From Bifidobacterium tissieri (GTDB lineage: Bacteria > Actinomycetota > Actinomycetes > Actinomycetales > Bifidobacteriaceae), in NCBI RefSeq assembly GCF_002259645.1, contig NZ_MWWV01000004.1, positions 310,001 to 374,000 of the forward strand: a DNA stretch of 64,000 bases, read 5' to 3'. The position numbers and the translations under genes were made by a program. Shown piece after piece: positions 34,453 to 44,911 of the stretch. Positions within the stretch are counted from its first letter, which is position 1, and each line of letters begins with the position of its first letter. The notes beneath the pieces are model-generated. The model had not been told where the DNA came from and ran no database searches. It was given only the letters and a program-made list of their open reading frames with translations.

Positions 34453-36105
34453 ATGAAAACCACGGTTCAGACCATATGCAGCGCAATCGTCGTTGCGATC
34501 CTGATCGCAACCATGGGCGCAGTGACATTCCTCTCCCCGCACACCGCATCGGCAGGATCCGACGTATCGGCGAAGATCGCCAAGATCTACACCGAGGACT
34601 ATCAGAACCAGGTGCAGAGCACACTGGACGCCAAGAAGGCACGCGGAGGCTGGACCGTCGACAACATGCTGGTCGAGGAGAATCCGTACGGCACCAACAC
34701 CACGTCGCTGTACGTGTATTTCACCACCAACGACGTCACCCAGGTCTCCTACACGGTAAGCACGCCCGACACCAGCTATCCGGACTTCTCCGCCACACCC
34801 GTAGGCGGCAACGACTACTCCACCGAACATGAATTCCAGGTCATCGGACTCATTCCCGGCAAGGACAATGACATCACCGTCACCCTCACCTCACAGAACG
34901 GCGAGACCGTCACCCGCACCATTCACAAGAAGGCCGCGGCGACCATCGGCGGCGAACAGGTACAGCTTAATCATTCCGTCACCCAGACCGGTGCCAAAAC
35001 CGAATACGCCGGCACGATGGGCAACGGCCTGTACGCCGTGCTCGGCAACGACAGCGCCGAGCAGGATCTGGTCTATCTCTACGACGACTACGGCGTGCTG
35101 CGCGGTGAGATCCCGATCCTCTACTATCGCGCGCAACGATTCGTGTTCCGTGACGGACTCATGTACTACAGTACGTCCACGCACGACATCGTGGCCATGA
35201 ATCGTCTCGGCCGCATCGAGAAGTTCTACAATCTCGGCGATCAGTACATTCTGCATCACGACTACGTGTTCGACAACAGCGGCAATCTGCTCGTGCTCGC
35301 CACCGACATGACCAGCAACACCGTGCAGGATCGCATCGTGCGCGTGAACCTTGCCACCGGCAAGACCACGCTGCTGGTCGACATGGGCGATCTGCTCGGC
35401 GACTACAAGTCCACCACCAAGCATGACGACAACGCCAAGGCCACCTCCACCGACAGCGGTTCGGACGCATGGGACTGGATTCATCTCAACACCATTCAGT
35501 ACGTGCCCGACGACAACAGCATCATCGTCAGTTCGCGTGAAACATCGTCGATCATCAAGATCGACGACATTGACGGCACTCCCACACTCAAGTACATCAT
35601 CGGCGAGAAGACGTTCTGGGATGAGACCGCGTATGCGAACTACAATCTCACGAAGATCGGCGACTTCCCCAGCTCCGGCGGACAGCACACCGTCACGTAC
35701 GTCAAGGACGATTCCCTGCCCGACGGCCAGTACTACATCTACATGTTCAACAACAACGGCGGCGTGAGCGCCACGAACGACTACGACTGGTCGCAGATCC
35801 CCGGCATGGTCACCACGCTCAACAGCAACGCCACCGACGTGCATTCGTACTTCCAGAAGTATCTGGTGGACGAGAAGGCCGGCACCTATTCGCTGGTCAG
35901 CAGGTTCGAGGTGCCGTTCTCCGGTTACATCAGCAGCGCCGAAGAGTATAAGGACGGCACGATCATCACCGAGTCGGGTATCAAGGGCGTCTGGGGCGTC
36001 TACACCACCGACGGCACGCTGCTGCGCAACTACACGATGAAGATCAACTCCGTATTCATCTACCGCGTCTTCAAATACGATTTCCAGGGATTCTGGTTCG
36101 CGTGA
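34453..36105 (+). CDS. Exported arylsulfotransferase (ASST family)
   Basis: 550 residues. An N-terminal export signal (MKTTVQTICSAIVVAILIATMGAVTFLSPHTASA) suggests secretion or membrane anchoring. An N-terminal beta domain (about 70-165) is followed by a six-bladed beta-propeller. ASST moves sulfate from one aryl sulfate to a phenol without PAPS. Catalytic positions can be placed: WDWIHLNT gives His344, IIVSSRETSS gives Arg362 (18 apart, as His356/Arg374 in the E. coli enzyme), and GGQHTVTYV gives His412, the sulfated His. HHDYVFD holds another conserved His. Unlike E. coli ASST there is no disulfide pair; only one Cys occurs, in the signal region. No dsb or sulfatase gene adjoins it. Confidence 0.85.
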   Translation: MKTTVQTICSAIVVAILIATMGAVTFLSPHTASAGSDVSAKIAKIYTEDYQNQVQSTLDAKKARGGWTVDNMLVEENPYGTNTTSLYVYFTTNDVTQVSYTVSTPDTSYPDFSATPVGGNDYSTEHEFQVIGLIPGKDNDITVTLTSQNGETVTRTIHKKAAATIGGEQVQLNHSVTQTGAKTEYAGTMGNGLYAVLGNDSAEQDLVYLYDDYGVLRGEIPILYYRAQRFVFRDGLMYYSTSTHDIVAMNRLGRIEKFYNLGDQYILHHDYVFDNSGNLLVLATDMTSNTVQDRIVRVNLATGKTTLLVDMGDLLGDYKSTTKHDDNAKATSTDSGSDAWDWIHLNTIQYVPDDNSIIVSSRETSSIIKIDDIDGTPTLKYIIGEKTFWDETAYANYNLTKIGDFPSSGGQHTVTYVKDDSLPDGQYYIYMFNNNGGVSATNDYDWSQIPGMVTTLNSNATDVHSYFQKYLVDEKAGTYSLVSRFEVPFSGYISSAEEYKDGTIITESGIKGVWGVYTTDGTLLRNYTMKINSVFIYRVFKYDFQGFWFA

Positions 36106-36238
36106 CGTGGGCCGCGGTACGTTACGTGGGCCGTCAGCCCCACATAACCAGTCCTCGAAAACGTTGAAATTTCAACGTTTGTACAACACCGTTACGAGAG
36201 CCGCCCGGCCCACGTAACAGCATACGGCCCACGTAACG
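36102..36238. repeat. Fold-back element around a 22-bp perfect palindrome
   Basis: Two copies of G(T/G)ACGTGGGCC on the left (36104-36113, 36121-36132) face two inverted copies GGCCCACGTAAC on the right (36207-36218, 36226-36237). The centre (36159-36180) is a perfect 22-bp palindrome with half-site AAACGTTGAAA. It starts at the last codon of the arylsulfotransferase gene and ends 70 bp before the next gene. Same plan as 16676-16866 but different arm sequence. Confidence 0.85.
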
Positions 36239-36306
36239 ATGTCCCCTCTCCGTAATCTTGAGGCACCCCCTATACTGGAGGAATCATTCAAGCGAAGGAG
36301 CCAACC

Positions 36307-36555
36307 ATGGGATTGTCAGATTTTCTGGGAACGCCAAAGAACAATGTCGCCCATCCATACGAAGCCAACGGCCATGCGGTCACCTGTACGCAGTGCGGCG
36401 GACGATCGTTCGTCAAAGGCGAGGCGTTGCTCAACACCGCAGGCATGACCTTGCTTGACCTTGATTTCCTCAACCGATCCGCCGACATCCTTGTTTGCGA
36501 AGAATGCAGTCACGTTGAGTGGTTCGTCAACCACGTCCGCCAGACCGACCTGTAA
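36307..36555 (+). CDS. Small zinc-ribbon protein
   Basis: 82 residues, with GAAGGAG spaced eight bases before ATG. One zinc ribbon is formed by CTQCGG (about residues 27-32) and CEECSH (about 64-69). Between them lies ALLNTAGMTLLDLDFLNRSADILV. The domain resembles small bacterial DNA-binding-protein-like ribbons annotated as hypothetical. The fold-back element is immediately upstream. No operon partner. Function unknown. Confidence 0.75.
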   Translation: MGLSDFLGTPKNNVAHPYEANGHAVTCTQCGGRSFVKGEALLNTAGMTLLDLDFLNRSADILVCEECSHVEWFVNHVRQTDL

Positions 36556-36770
36556 CCACATCACGCATAACGTACATTATGTAAGAAACGGACGTGGCTG
36601 TGTGCGATTATGACAATACACGCGTTCATGCACTTACTCTACGCCCAATCGTATGGCGAAGGATGAGTGAGGGAACGACGACTCCATGAGGCACAGACAG
36701 CGCCTCGCATAAGCCGCACAACGCAGTCCGCGTGACGCCGCGGAAACATCGCCATATATGGATATATACG

Positions 36771-36821
36771 ACGATCGCCGTTGGTTCCAGCCAATAATGG
36801 ACTGGGACCAGCGGCGATCGT
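36771..36821. terminator. Bidirectional hairpin downstream of guaB
   Basis: ACGATCGCCG (36771-36780) and CGGCGATCGT (36812-36821) pair perfectly, and the stem continues inward with G-T pairs to about 20 bp. TTTCGTTT follows on +; on - the run is weak. It lies 62 bp after the guaB stop. The remainder of 36556-36883 shows only a small CATAA...TTATG repeat near 36567. Confidence 0.6.
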
Positions 36822-36883
36822 TTCGTTTGCGATTCCCCGGTCAGTGCATGATCAGGGGAATCAGTGAGCTGAAATCAACGAAA

Positions 36884-38440
<1,557 letters not shown>

Positions 38441-38504
38441 TTATAGTGCCACGTAGACCTCGGCAAATTCGTGTGTTGTAGCTTTATCATGACTCAAGAA
38501 AAAA

Positions 38505-38545
38505 CGCTGTCCGACGTCCGGAATCCGGGCATCGAACAGCGTCTC
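38505..38545 (-). terminator. Terminator of the tsaC-wecA-AtpI-like operon
   Basis: ACGCTGT (38514-38520) and ACAGCGT (38536-38542) close a stem that continues through CCGA/TCGG-type pairs. On the minus strand TTTTTTCTT follows, giving a clear rho-independent terminator 66 bp after the last gene. Confidence 0.88.
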
Positions 38546-38610
38546 GCAGCATGGCAAAACCGATCGATCAGATGACGACAGTCATATTGATCACGTCATC
38601 AGTCACTTGA

Positions 38611-39189
38611 TCAGTCGTCGTAGTACTCGGTGTTGACGTCATCATCCCGATCACGCTTGGCCGGCGGATCAACGTATGGAACACGTGACGTGGCCGCCGT
38701 ATGGATCTCCGCACCCAGGATCACGGCCGCACCGATCAGCATGAAGATCGCGCACAGCTTCGGATTGAGCCACGACGCATGCTGTACGCCCATGAGGATT
38801 ACGACCACGATGGCGATCTTGAAGATCCAACCCAGCAGGAACCACGTCAGATACGCGGCCGGACGCAGATGCATACGGCTCAGCACCGCCACCAGCACCG
38901 GATTGGTCAGACACAGCAACACCACGGCCACGATGGCCACCAGCGCCGACCATACGCCCAGGATACCGGAGAACATGTATCCGGCGATGGCGCTGAGCAC
39001 GGCGAACACCAGCAGGAACATCACGCTCTGGTAGATCGCACGATACATCAGGTCCCACACGGTCTCCTCGCCGGCACGACGCGGCTTGGCGAAAAGACGA
39101 CGTCCTTCCTGACCTGATTCCTGACCTGATTCGGAGTTCGGCGCCGCAGCGGCCCCGGCATTCGTCTCCGTATTCTTCTCCTCCGTCAT
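38611..39189 (-). CDS. Four-helix membrane protein, AtpI-like
   Basis: 192 residues. A charged Glu/Ala-rich N-terminus (about 45 residues) is followed by four hydrophobic segments (about 50-155) and a charged tail (PPAKRDRDDDVNTEYYDD). In actinobacteria a protein of this design lies between wecA and atpB and is called AtpI or ATP synthase subunit I, thought to help assemble the c-ring. Here the position after wecA is kept (3-bp gap), but the ATP synthase genes do not follow. The name rests on synteny and membrane layout, not on a motif. Confidence 0.55.
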   Translation of the reverse strand: MTEEKNTETNAGAAAAPNSESGQESGQEGRRLFAKPRRAGEETVWDLMYRAIYQSVMFLLVFAVLSAIAGYMFSGILGVWSALVAIVAVVLLCLTNPVLVAVLSRMHLRPAAYLTWFLLGWIFKIAIVVVILMGVQHASWLNPKLCAIFMLIGAAVILGAEIHTAATSRVPYVDPPAKRDRDDDVNTEYYDD

Positions 39190-39191
39190 GT

Positions 39192-40394
39192 CTAAGCCTT
39201 CCCTTCCTTAGGCGTCTGCTCGTCCTCGATCACGGTATCCGTACTGTGTTTCGGTCGCCCGTTCGTCGCGCGGGCGGCGGCCAGCGCCGCGTTCTCCTCG
39301 CGGATCTCCGGAATACGCCGGCGAGCGTACGGATACAGCGTGGCCACGGTCAGCAGAATGGTCGCGATCGCGAATCCTATGGCAACGTACTGCGCCTTGA
39401 AGAACAGAATCATAATCGAACCGAATGAAATCAGCGCGGCCCATCCCCACAGGATCAGCACGGCTCCCTGCACGGTATGACCGATACGCAGCATGCGATG
39501 ATGCAGATGCATGCGATCGGGGTGCATCGGCGACTGTCCCTTGCTCACGCGGCGCACGATCGCCAGGATCATGTCGAGCACCGGCAGGAACAGCACCAGA
39601 ATCGGCAGCAGGATCGGCATGAACACCGGCAGGTAGATGCTGGCGTGAATGGTGGTGGGGTCGAGTCGACCGGTCATCACGATCGATGCACAGGTGACGA
39701 GATATCCCAGCAGCATGGAACCGGAATCACCCATGAACAGCTTGGCCGGATGCCAGTTGTGCAGGATGAACCCCACGCAGATGCCCACAAGCGCCACGTC
39801 GATCATGGTGGCCATGGATGCGTAGCTGGGCGAATTGCGCGCGATGATATACGAATATATGGCGAACGCGATGCCGCCGATCGCCACGATGCCGGAGGCG
39901 AGTCCGTCAAGACCGTCCACGAAGTTCACCGCATTGATCGAGGCGACGATCAGTATGGCCGTGACGGCCATGGATATGCTCGGCGATGTGGCCACAAGCG
40001 AACCGAATGGCAGCGAGACGACCTTCAGGCCGCCCCACGCCACGAACACGGATATGATGAGCTGCCCGGAAAGCTTGAGCATCCAGTCGAGATCCCACCG
40101 GTCGTCGCATACGCCGAGCAGGCAGATCAGCACCGCACCCACGGCGATGACCACCGGCTGCAGATTGTCGTGAAACAGTCCCTCGGTCAGTGACAGCTGG
40201 CTGGCGAAGCACATGGATACCAGAAAGCCGAGCATCATGGCCACGCCCCCCATGCGCGGGGTGGGCACCTTGTGCACGTCTCGGGCGCGCACCTCGCCCA
40301 CCGCGCCGAATTCTATGGCGAGATGTCTGACAAGCGGCGTCAACAGAAACGTTGCGCCACCGGCGATGGCCGCGATGAAAAAGTAGATCCTCAC
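39192..40394 (-). CDS. wecA: Undecaprenyl-phosphate glycosyl-1-phosphate transferase (MraY/WecA family)
   Basis: 400 residues with about 11 membrane helices. It attaches a sugar-1-phosphate, usually GlcNAc-1-P, to undecaprenyl phosphate to start a cell-wall polysaccharide or teichoic acid-like polymer. Family motifs: VPTPRMGGVAMMLG, GVCDDRWDLDWMLKL (Asp-Asp), NAVNFVDGLDGLASG, LFMGDSGSMLLGY and DRMHLHHRML (the HxHHR loop). The C-terminal 50 residues are hydrophilic. Four-base overlap with tsaC upstream shows coupling. Confidence 0.92.
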   Translation of the reverse strand: MRIYFFIAAIAGGATFLLTPLVRHLAIEFGAVGEVRARDVHKVPTPRMGGVAMMLGFLVSMCFASQLSLTEGLFHDNLQPVVIAVGAVLICLLGVCDDRWDLDWMLKLSGQLIISVFVAWGGLKVVSLPFGSLVATSPSISMAVTAILIVASINAVNFVDGLDGLASGIVAIGGIAFAIYSYIIARNSPSYASMATMIDVALVGICVGFILHNWHPAKLFMGDSGSMLLGYLVTCASIVMTGRLDPTTIHASIYLPVFMPILLPILVLFLPVLDMILAIVRRVSKGQSPMHPDRMHLHHRMLRIGHTVQGAVLILWGWAALISFGSIMILFFKAQYVAIGFAIATILLTVATLYPYARRRIPEIREENAALAAARATNGRPKHSTDTVIEDEQTPKEGKA

Positions 40395-41128
40395 GCCGTA
40401 ATACCTCCGTCGTCGTTCGCGTCGGAATCCGCGAGCGGCGAGGCGGCATTGTGCAGCCGCTGCGATTCGCTGTGCAACCGCAGCGATCCGTGCAGAGCCT
40501 CTCGAATGCGGGACTGCGGTATCACGCCATCGCGGAAGATGGTGATGCCGTCACGCCCGTGCGGGTCCGACGCCACCACTGTACTCGAGAGTGGTCCCGG
40601 AGTGGGGCCGCCGTCAAGATACAGAGCGATCGCATCGCCGAGATCGGCGGCTGCCTGTTGCGCGGTCTGTGCGGAATCATGACCGGAAAGGTTGGCGCTG
40701 GACGCGGCGAGCGGACCCGTGGCCCTGAGAATGTGCAGGGTGTCCGCCGAATCCGGCACGCGAATGCCCTGTGTGCGCGACGGATGCGACTGCGGGTCCA
40801 CTCGTACGGTGGCCAGTGCGCAATCATCGCGTGCCACGCAGATCGGCGAGAACGCGCCGGGCAGGAACTCGTTGGACAGACGGTCGAGCGGCACGGGCAG
40901 ATCAAGACCGAGCGCATCGATGTCGTTCACGGATGCGAGCAGCACCTGCAACGACTTGGCACGCGGACGACGCTTGGCCTTGAAGATGCGATCCACGGCG
41001 TCCGGATTACGCGGGTCGCAGGCCACGCCGTACACCGTATCCGTGGGCACCACGATCAGTTTCCCCGCCTGCACGAGTTCGGTCGCCAGCGCCAACGACT
41101 CCTCGCAGATCGGCATGATTCGCACCAT
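40391..41128 (-). CDS. tsaC: Threonylcarbamoyl-AMP synthase (Sua5/YrdC family)
   Basis: 245 residues from ATG 41128, preceded by GGAGGAG. It makes threonylcarbamoyl-AMP for t6A37 of tRNAs. The motif PTDTVYGVACD, KAKRRPRAKSLQVLL (the K-R-x-x-K-S/P-L signature) and ASSANLSGHDSAQT are present. Only the YrdC domain is found, with no Sua5 C-terminal domain. In actinobacteria it follows prmC; here 6 kb of other genes intervene. Confidence 0.93.
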   Translation of the reverse strand: MVRIMPICEESLALATELVQAGKLIVVPTDTVYGVACDPRNPDAVDRIFKAKRRPRAKSLQVLLASVNDIDALGLDLPVPLDRLSNEFLPGAFSPICVARDDCALATVRVDPQSHPSRTQGIRVPDSADTLHILRATGPLAASSANLSGHDSAQTAQQAAADLGDAIALYLDGGPTPGPLSSTVVASDPHGRDGITIFRDGVIPQSRIREALHGSLRLHSESQRLHNAASPLADSDANDDGGITA

Positions 41129-41245
41129 ATGAGGCTCCTCCACTACCGGATAACTACCGGATGATCAATTTCAGATGATTTCAGCGATACCGTTCAAGCC
41201 TCACCATTGCATCACCGCATACCGACGAAAGCGATCAGGGACAAA

Positions 41246-42604
41246 TCAGGGCAGGTCCTTTTCGGACAGCGTGCAGGTGTTGATCATTGTGGATTTATCC
41301 GCATACCATTGCACGAATTCCGCGTCGGAAAGCCGGTCAAACCGTCCCTGGAATTCGGAGTACACCGGCTTGCCGCTCTCCTCCCCCACACCGACGGGGA
41401 TCCGGGAACCACCGCTACGGAATGCAATGGACGATTCCAAAGCCATGACAATCTCATCACGTGCCATATCCTCGTCTGAGGATTGCTCATTGACCGGGCA
41501 TTCCTCCTGCCCGCTCAATCTATATGCCAATGACGAAATAATGACGTTCTGCGACTCATCCACGTTCTCTTCACCAGTGAACATTATGTACGTTGCACGA
41601 ATATCGGATCGGGAATCAGAGCCATCAATCCGCGACCCAGAGTCTCCTTCGACCACCTGTAATCGTACCGATTCGGGAACGACTGTCAGCGTTCGTTTCA
41701 TGGCCTGAGACAGCATATCCTCCATAATCGCATCAGCAGGATGCATACAAAGTTCAGCATTCTGTGTCACGGCTTTGCATACCAATCTGGCAGCGTCGCG
41801 CCTCACCAGAGGCGCGGGATTGACGAGAGAACCCACAACAATAGCTAACGACAGTATTGCGCATAGCCAAGCGGTTGCATCAGTCAATATTCGTTCGCCG
41901 TTGAGGTTCCGCCAGGATAGTCTGACTACAGCGCAGGAAAGCAATAGATACAACGCAATGCGCATCAGATTAGTCTGTGCAGTGACAGCCCAGCCCAATG
42001 TAGGGAAATCATCCATCCACACCGGCGCAGCCTGCAATGACGACAGACCCGTATTCACCAATACGGTCTGATTGACAAGCACGGGTAGCAGCACAATGAA
42101 CCCCATGATGGTCGGCACCAATACGACAGCCCACCGAGTGGAAAGCAACGCCCCCAGTGATATCGAGCAAACTGCGACACAGCACAGCACCAGGCAGCTG
42201 GATGACAACGACAACACATCTACGCTTCCCCACGAAGCACGATTCGCGACATGGATCGTCAGAGGTAGCAGTCCGATGATAAATCCGGAAACTGCGACGA
42301 ACACCAGTACCATCATTCGCGGAAGAAAAACACGAGAGTATCCTTGATATGCCATTCTCCCTACAACGACATTACGACCGCTGTGAGCTATACCCAGATA
42401 TCCTCCGATCATTCCAAGTATCAATATGCCAAACAACATACCTTCTCGACTAACGGTGACAAGAAATGACCATCGCGCAAATCCACCACTTAGATAACGC
42501 CAACCAGACATGACATAAGCGAAGGAAATAATAACAATTGCAAGTCCATAAAGACACCACTCACGTTGATTAACCCAATGATATTTCATAAACAGTCTAT
42601 TCAC
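41246..42604 (-). CDS. ABC transporter membrane protein, ABC-2-like
   Basis: 452 residues. GTG 42604 overlaps the ATPase stop by four bases (GTGA). About six or seven hydrophobic spans fill the first 270 residues. They include LFGILILGMIGGYLGIAHSGRNVVVGRMAYQGYSRVFLPRMMVLVFVAV, the loop-helix pattern of ABC-2 permeases. The last 180 residues are a hydrophilic, probably extracytoplasmic domain (AELCMHPADAIMEDML ... EECPVNEQSSDEDMARDE). No family-level match recognised. With the ATPase and the other membrane protein it forms an exporter next to a divergent two-component system. Confidence 0.65.
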   Translation of the reverse strand: MNRLFMKYHWVNQREWCLYGLAIVIISFAYVMSGWRYLSGGFARWSFLVTVSREGMLFGILILGMIGGYLGIAHSGRNVVVGRMAYQGYSRVFLPRMMVLVFVAVSGFIIGLLPLTIHVANRASWGSVDVLSLSSSCLVLCCVAVCSISLGALLSTRWAVVLVPTIMGFIVLLPVLVNQTVLVNTGLSSLQAAPVWMDDFPTLGWAVTAQTNLMRIALYLLLSCAVVRLSWRNLNGERILTDATAWLCAILSLAIVVGSLVNPAPLVRRDAARLVCKAVTQNAELCMHPADAIMEDMLSQAMKRTLTVVPESVRLQVVEGDSGSRIDGSDSRSDIRATYIMFTGEENVDESQNVIISSLAYRLSGQEECPVNEQSSDEDMARDEIVMALESSIAFRSGGSRIPVGVGEESGKPVYSEFQGRFDRLSDAEFVQWYADKSTMINTCTLSEKDLP

Positions 42605-43332
42605 AATAAGACCTTGTCTTCGCTATTTACACTATCTGATTCGCATTGTTGCACATTGTCAATAACTCCAGATTCACCGGAATATAGACGACCATTCATC
42701 AGCATCATGATGTTATCAGCAAATGATCCTAACTCCTCGACCAAATGAGAACTCATCACAATTGCCGATTCTCTACCCATCACAGAGATCACATGGTTCA
42801 TTTGCCTTCGATGGGATTCGTCCAAGGCCACAGTAGGTTCATCAAGCAACAACACTTTAGGTCTATGAGCCGTGGCGCAAGCGAACCCCAAGCGCTGACG
42901 CTGACCTCCGGACAGCGTTTTTGCTCTCACATTGGTCACATCCAGCAAATCGACATTTTTCAAGGCATGATGCACCATAGTTGGCATGTCATCCTCAGCG
43001 ACGCCATGCGCCCATGCCGCATAGGCCACATTGTCCAAAACCGTAGCGCCACGTATAACATCGAAAGTCTGAGGCAGGTATCCCATCATGGATCGGATTT
43101 TTGTCCTTCCCTGCTTATCAGCTATGTTCAATCCGTTAACACAAATCGTCCCAGTTTGAGGACTCCCCATCGTCGCCAGTACGTTCAACAACGTGGTCTT
43201 TCCGGAACCATTCGCCCCGACGAGACCGGTAACCCCTAGCGAAATATTGAAATCAGCATGATCGATTACACGACGACGGCCATATGAAATCGAAAGATCA
43301 TGACCACTGATCATTACTGTGTTTTGCTTCAT
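42601..43332 (-). CDS. ABC transporter ATPase of the two-component-linked exporter
   Basis: 243 residues. Walker A GANGSGKT, Q-loop MMGYLPQTFDV, signature LSGGQRQRL, Walker B VLLLDEP, switch His in SSHLVEEL. The order and the GYLPQ wording are those of the drug/antimicrobial-peptide export group (CcmA/BcrA type). Base composition is visibly lower in G+C than the neighbouring housekeeping genes. Coupled by overlap to the membrane gene downstream, and 16 bp after the other membrane gene. Confidence 0.9.
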   Translation of the reverse strand: MKQNTVMISGHDLSISYGRRRVIDHADFNISLGVTGLVGANGSGKTTLLNVLATMGSPQTGTICVNGLNIADKQGRTKIRSMMGYLPQTFDVIRGATVLDNVAYAAWAHGVAEDDMPTMVHHALKNVDLLDVTNVRAKTLSGGQRQRLGFACATAHRPKVLLLDEPTVALDESHRRQMNHVISVMGRESAIVMSSHLVEELGSFADNIMMLMNGRLYSGESGVIDNVQQCESDSVNSEDKVLL

Positions 43333-43348
43333 TATCCAGACTCCTAAT

Positions 43349-44059
43349 TTATGATTTCATTGCAAAGAAATCGCCAATCAAGTTTCTGCTACTCCATTTC
43401 CAGTAGCAAATCAACGCAAGTACATACAAAACAGCAACAATCAACATCCAAAGCATTACCAGACCATCCTCACTGACGCCAGTCAACGACAGAGGCGAAC
43501 ATGGTGCTATTGACGGAATGAGGGATAGCACTACATTAAAGACATATAGCATTACAACTATCAACGATCCAAGAATCTTTCCCAATAACGAAATAGCAGC
43601 AATCGCACAGGATAGGAAAAACATCGCAGGTATTACATAAACGGAAAATCGATAATCGGAAATTACTTCAGAGAAAGACGCCGAACCTGTAGCATCCATG
43701 GAATCAATACCTGGAACATATTTTCTAGGCAAAATCGACAGTAATCTAACCGGGAGCAATACAGAGCCGATTATCAAAGCTCCAAGTACGACGTATGCTG
43801 CCAATCCCACAAATCTTACATTTTCCAAAGCAATACCATCTATCCACGGCATGGGCGACGCCAGCATTGCTGCGGATACGACCCCCAGAACGATCGGCAG
43901 CACGTTCACGGCCCTCAACCAAAGTTGCACACCGCTCACTGAAATTTGTATGGGCACGCCAATATGCCATCCATAGAAACAAGCCACATATGTCATCGCC
44001 ATCATTAACGCGATCCACTCCACATGACGGCTCTTCGCCCACACCCAGACACCACTCAT
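43349..44059 (-). CDS. Six-helix membrane protein of the ABC exporter
   Basis: 236 residues from ATG 44059 (GGAG eight bases upstream); the open frame above this is Cys/His-rich and not protein-like. About six hydrophobic segments; short loops. It begins MSGVWVWAKSRHVEWIALMMAMTYVACFYGW. It is first in the three-gene minus-strand operon with the ATPase and the second membrane protein. No recognised family. It may be a permease half or an accessory/immunity protein. Confidence 0.6.
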   Translation of the reverse strand: MSGVWVWAKSRHVEWIALMMAMTYVACFYGWHIGVPIQISVSGVQLWLRAVNVLPIVLGVVSAAMLASPMPWIDGIALENVRFVGLAAYVVLGALIIGSVLLPVRLLSILPRKYVPGIDSMDATGSASFSEVISDYRFSVYVIPAMFFLSCAIAAISLLGKILGSLIVVMLYVFNVVLSLIPSIAPCSPLSLTGVSEDGLVMLWMLIVAVLYVLALICYWKWSSRNLIGDFFAMKS

Positions 44060-44236
44060 ATCCTCTTCTCCAGCCGTACAAACAATCCCAGCTTTTCTGC
44101 AATGACAACAGATGAGTGAAGAAGATGGCAAGGCTTGCCGTGGGAGACACGGCAAGGGGTGATGCGGTAGGGCAAATCGGGAATAATGAGGACTCATGAA
44201 ATCAGCGAGCGCTATTGGCTCAGCAAGTCAGAAGGT

Positions 44237-44911
44237 ATGTCAGGAAACATGCAGCAGAGTCAGACACCGATCAGCGTAGGCATTGTGGACAACGATCCCT
44301 GTGCGCTACGCATATTGACTGCGATCGTCGCAGCAATCCACAATTGCAGACTGCTGTGGACCTGCGGCACGGGAGCGACCGCGATTCAGCGATGTCTTTC
44401 CCAGAAGGGGCGAACGCCCGACGTACTCATCGTGGATATGTCGCTCGACGACATGCCGGGAACCACCGTATGCGAGACCGTAAAAACGGTCTCCCGCAAT
44501 ATCACGGTAATCGCAATTACCGCATACTCCGCGCACCGATATCAGGAAGCATCATCCAGAGCCGGCGCATACACGCTGATCACCAAGGATCACCTCAATA
44601 CGGATCTCCCCAAAGTCATCCACGATATAGCAAATGGCCTTCCCTCAGACATGATTCCACACTCCCCCGAACGATCGATCAGCCATGCGACCTCCTCGGA
44701 GGAACACCATGACTACGACAAAGCGCTATCGGAACGCGAACAGAAAACGCTTGGACTGTATGCCGAAGGCTATTCCACGCGCGATATCGCAACGACCATG
44801 AACATCAGCGAATCAACCGTGTATTCCTATCAAAATAGAGCCGTCAGCAAACTGCACGCCCGCAATCTCGCCCATGCGATTGCCTTGGGAGCCAGAAAAG
44901 GATTGTGGTAG
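44237..44911 (+). CDS. NarL/LuxR-type response regulator
   Basis: 224 residues from ATG 44237; ATG 44249 (AGGAA before it) is a fair alternative. Receiver domain: ISVGIVDNDPCALRIL with acidic pocket, phospho-acceptor Asp67 in DVLIVDMSLDD, Thr in AITAYSA, Lys in LITKDH. C-terminal LuxR helix-turn-helix: LSEREQKTLGLYAEGYSTRDIATTMNISESTVYSYQNRAVSKLHARN. A sensor kinase gene follows with overlap. Divergent from the exporter operon, which it probably controls. Confidence 0.9.
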   Translation: MSGNMQQSQTPISVGIVDNDPCALRILTAIVAAIHNCRLLWTCGTGATAIQRCLSQKGRTPDVLIVDMSLDDMPGTTVCETVKTVSRNITVIAITAYSAHRYQEASSRAGAYTLITKDHLNTDLPKVIHDIANGLPSDMIPHSPERSISHATSSEEHHDYDKALSEREQKTLGLYAEGYSTRDIATTMNISESTVYSYQNRAVSKLHARNLAHAIALGARKGLW

